From Allonocardiopsis opalescens (GTDB lineage: Bacteria > Actinomycetota > Actinomycetes > Streptosporangiales > Streptosporangiaceae), in NCBI RefSeq assembly GCF_003002095.1, contig NZ_PVZC01000002.1, forward strand, positions 1 to 64,000: a stretch of 64,000 nt of DNA, read 5' to 3'. The translations under genes were made by a program, and so were the position numbers. This document shows, piece after piece, positions 62,038 through 64,000 of the stretch. Numbering within the stretch: position 1 is the first letter of the stretch; each line of letters starts with the position of its first letter. The notes under the pieces were generated by a model. The model did not search any database, was not told the DNA's origin, and was given only the letters and a program-made list of their open reading frames with translations.

Positions 62038-62996
62038 ATGTGGATGCGGCGCTGGCCCGCAACCTCGCCCGCGCCACGCATGGTCGGCCGGTGTCCTTCG
62101 CCCTGCTCGCCGCCGCCCGGGGCTGGTCGGTGTTCCCCGTGGTTTCCGGGGACAAGCGCCCCGCCGTGCGCGACTGGGAGGGGGAGGCTACCACCGATGT
62201 CGACCTCATCCGTGGCCACTGGGCGCGGCGCCCCGCCGCCAACGTCGGCATCGCCTGCGGCCCCTCGCGCCTGATGGTGGTGGACCTGGACGTCCCCAAG
62301 CCGGGGCAGGTGCCGCCGCCGGAGCTGGCCGAGCTGGACGTGCGGTGGGGGCTGGACACGCTCACCGTGCTCGCCCACAACCACGGGCAAGCGCTGCCGT
62401 TGGAGACCTTCACCGTGCGGACCGGCAGGGGCGGGCTGCACCTGTACTTCACCGCGCCCGAGCGGGTGCAGCTGCGCAACACGTCCGGGCGGGACGGCGG
62501 TGGGTTGGGGTGGATGATCGACACCCGCGCCAACGGCGGCTTCGTCGTCGGCCCCGGCAGCCGCGTGGACCAGCCTGACGGCGCCGGCCGCTACACCGTC
62601 ATCGACCGCACTGACCCCGCCCCGCTCCCCGACTGGCTCACCCGCCTACTCACCCCCACACCGGCACCGACACGCCCCGCCGGCGGCTGGCCCTGGCAAA
62701 CAGCCCAGCTGCGCGACGTGCCCGCCTACGCCGCCGCCGCGCTCCGCCGCGAGGCCGAGCAGGTCGCCGACACCAAACCCGGGGCGCGGCACCACACCCT
62801 CAACCGGGCGGCGTTCTCCCTCGGCACCTTGGTAGGCGCGGGCACCCTGCCCCGCGAGGCCGTCGAAGACGCCCTACGGGACGCCGCCCTGGCCGCCAAC
62901 CGGTACGGCGACCCCAACACGGTGCGGGAGATCAACGCCATCATCCGCAGCGGCCTGACCGCCGGAATGGCCCGCCCCCGCACCACCGCCGCCTGA
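62034..62996 (+). CDS. bifunctional DNA primase/polymerase (RepPP-type)
   Basis: 320 residues. Archaeo-eukaryotic primase-like N-domain with MVVDLDVP metal-site motif and GGLHLYFT, plus IDTRANGGFVVGPGS. C-terminal helices (AALAANRYGDPNTVREINAIIRSGL) are seen in AICE prim-pol proteins. It probably starts replication of the excised element together with DUF3987. GTG start overlapping the preceding stop. Confidence 0.85.
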   Translation: MNVDAALARNLARATHGRPVSFALLAAARGWSVFPVVSGDKRPAVRDWEGEATTDVDLIRGHWARRPAANVGIACGPSRLMVVDLDVPKPGQVPPPELAELDVRWGLDTLTVLAHNHGQALPLETFTVRTGRGGLHLYFTAPERVQLRNTSGRDGGGLGWMIDTRANGGFVVGPGSRVDQPDGAGRYTVIDRTDPAPLPDWLTRLLTPTPAPTRPAGGWPWQTAQLRDVPAYAAAALRREAEQVADTKPGARHHTLNRAAFSLGTLVGAGTLPREAVEDALRDAALAANRYGDPNTVREINAIIRSGLTAGMARPRTTAA

Positions 62997-63015
62997 CCCA
63001 CCGCCGCCCGACCCA

Positions 63016-63075
63016 CCGGAGGGTTGGAAGCCTTCCCGCCTCACCACGACCGGTCTGAAGCTTCCAACCCTCCGG
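63016..63075. repeat. 16-bp inverted repeat between primase and DUF3987 genes
   Basis: CCGGAGGGTTGGAAGC (63016-63031) pairs perfectly with GCTTCCAACCCTCCGG (63060-63075) over a 28-base loop containing CACGACCGGT. The left half and loop resemble GGGTGGGAAGCCC..CACGACCGGT in the 51.5 and 51.9 kb repeats. Possible terminator, origin or common protein site. Confidence 0.75.
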
Positions 63076-63132
63076 CGCCAAGGGCGACCCGTTCAACGCC
63101 TCACGACCCGCACACCTATGGAAGGCCCACCC

Positions 63133-64000
63133 ATGCCCAACTCAGCCACCCACGGCGAAGAGTGGGAACCGCCCGCGCCCCTCGGCAGCGACCGCACACG
63201 GCTGCCCGCCTTCCCCGCCGATGCCTTCCCTGGTTGGCTCGCTGACTTCGTGGCCGCCGTGGCGACCGAGACCCAAACCCCAGTTGACCTGGCCGGGTCC
63301 ATCGCCCTGGCGGTGCTGTCCACGGCGGGCGGGGGCCGCGCCGTGGTGCACGTGCGGGGTTCTTGGGTGGAGCCGGTGAACATCTTCACCGTGGTGGCCA
63401 TGCCGCCCGCCTCTCGTAAGTCGGCGGTGTTCCGGGCGCTGACCGCGCCCCTGATGCGGGCGGAGAAGGCCCTCAAAGACCGCATCGAACCCCAGATCAT
63501 GGAAGCCGAGCAGGCCCGCCGCATCGCCAACGCAGTGGCGGAGAAGGCCGCCCGCGCCGCCGCCGGGCGAGGCGGCGGGGACACCGACGCGCTCGCCGAG
63601 GCCACCAGCGCAGCCGTGGCCGCCGAGGACATCACCGTGCCCGTCCGCCCGGTGCTGGTCGCCGACGACATCACCCCTGAACCGGCGGCATCGCTGCTCG
63701 CCGAGCAGGGCGGGCGCCTCGCGGTGCTGTCGGCCGAGGGCGGCATCTTCGCCACGCTCGCCGGACGCTACTCCGGCGTGCCCAACCTTGACCTGTTCCT
63801 GAAGGGCCACGCCGGGGACATGCTGCGGGTCGATCGGCGCAGCCAGCCGCCCCTGCACGTCGAACACCCCGCGCTGACCCTCGGACTGGCCGTACAGCCC
63901 GAGGTCGTCCGGGATATCGCCGACATGCCGGGCTTCCGAGGCAAGGGCCTGCTCGGGCGCATCCTGTACGCGATGCCGGCCAGCAACATCGGCAGCCGTG
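63133..64000 (+). CDS. DUF3987 replication helicase-like protein (partial)
   Basis: At least 289 residues, cut by the window edge. It has LPAFPADAFPGWLADFVAAVATETQTPVDLAG, MPPASRKSAVFRAL (a P-loop-like stretch), and LAVLSAEGGIFATLAGRYSG typical of DUF3987/YfjI proteins that follow prim-pol in mobile elements. GGAAGG precedes the ATG. Xis and Int are expected further right. Confidence 0.85.
   Translation, partial: MPNSATHGEEWEPPAPLGSDRTRLPAFPADAFPGWLADFVAAVATETQTPVDLAGSIALAVLSTAGGGRAVVHVRGSWVEPVNIFTVVAMPPASRKSAVFRALTAPLMRAEKALKDRIEPQIMEAEQARRIANAVAEKAARAAAGRGGGDTDALAEATSAAVAAEDITVPVRPVLVADDITPEPAASLLAEQGGRLAVLSAEGGIFATLAGRYSGVPNLDLFLKGHAGDMLRVDRRSQPPLHVEHPALTLGLAVQPEVVRDIADMPGFRGKGLLGRILYAMPASNIGSR

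Overview
The window is about 73% GC with GTG/ATG starts and actinobacterial gene order throughout. The block at about 2-9.5 kb (rdgB, rph, cyclic-nucleotide phosphodiesterase-like hydrolase, cysM, cysO, mec, DUF2017, clpS, divergent pncB) follows the Mycobacterium tuberculosis Rv1330c-Rv1341 order from memory. CBM2/GH18 chitinase, class E sortase, Pmt, DUF3039 and the type of integrated element suggest a filamentous actinomycete, perhaps near Nocardiopsaceae or Streptosporangiales. The family-level guess is inference.

Chromosomal part (1-50,990). The left edge holds the leader of an rRNA operon that would lie to the left of the window on the minus strand. Next come an unusual Nramp-like transporter, the sulfur-carrier cysteine pathway, NAD salvage (pncB, pncA), a superfamily 2 helicase and a class E sortase. 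An iron/heme block follows: hmuTUV on the minus strand, and two cell-wall-anchored proteins (one with two HtaA domains) on the plus strand, with two IdeR/DtxR-like boxes between them. After that come malic enzyme, MarR regulators, a YbbN-like protein, a pair of tiny related peptides, an isobutyryl-CoA mutase large subunit with a palindrome at its promoter, a chitinase, a 1380-residue CHAT protease-like protein with a coupled partner, and methionyl-tRNA synthetase behind a possible Met-rich leader peptide. The rest is a fused SecDF, RsmI, protein mannosyltransferase, cold-shock protein, tandem UspA, PAP2 phosphatase, TatB, a receiver-flavoprotein plus histidine kinase pair, and an L,D-transpeptidase.

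Integrated element (about 51,030 to beyond 64,000). A 3' half of a tRNA-Ala gene (50,990-51,031, minus strand) loses tRNA similarity inside the anticodon stem-loop, as expected for an attachment site of an actinomycete integrative and conjugative element (AICE). The element holds recombinase-arm-like repeats, a 200-bp direct repeat, a lower-GC 2H phosphoesterase and GntR regulator with a 28-bp operator palindrome, a run of small transfer genes, an FtsK/TraB translocase, and a DUF2637 protein. It continues with a Pycsar-effector-like membrane protein, a Nudix protein (compare pSAM2 Pif), a zinc-ribbon protein, and an overlapping block of HNH-like, DpdA/TGT-like, RapZ-C-like and primase-polymerase genes. 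The last gene, DUF3987, runs off the window. Integrase, excisionase and the rebuilt tRNA should lie to the right.

Most novel-looking items: the HNH/DpdA-like/RapZ-C cassette coupled to replication genes in the element, the PycTM-like protein without a visible cyclase, the left-end repeat array, the CHAT protein pair, the Met leader upstream of metG, and the tandem His/Asp/Gly-rich peptides.
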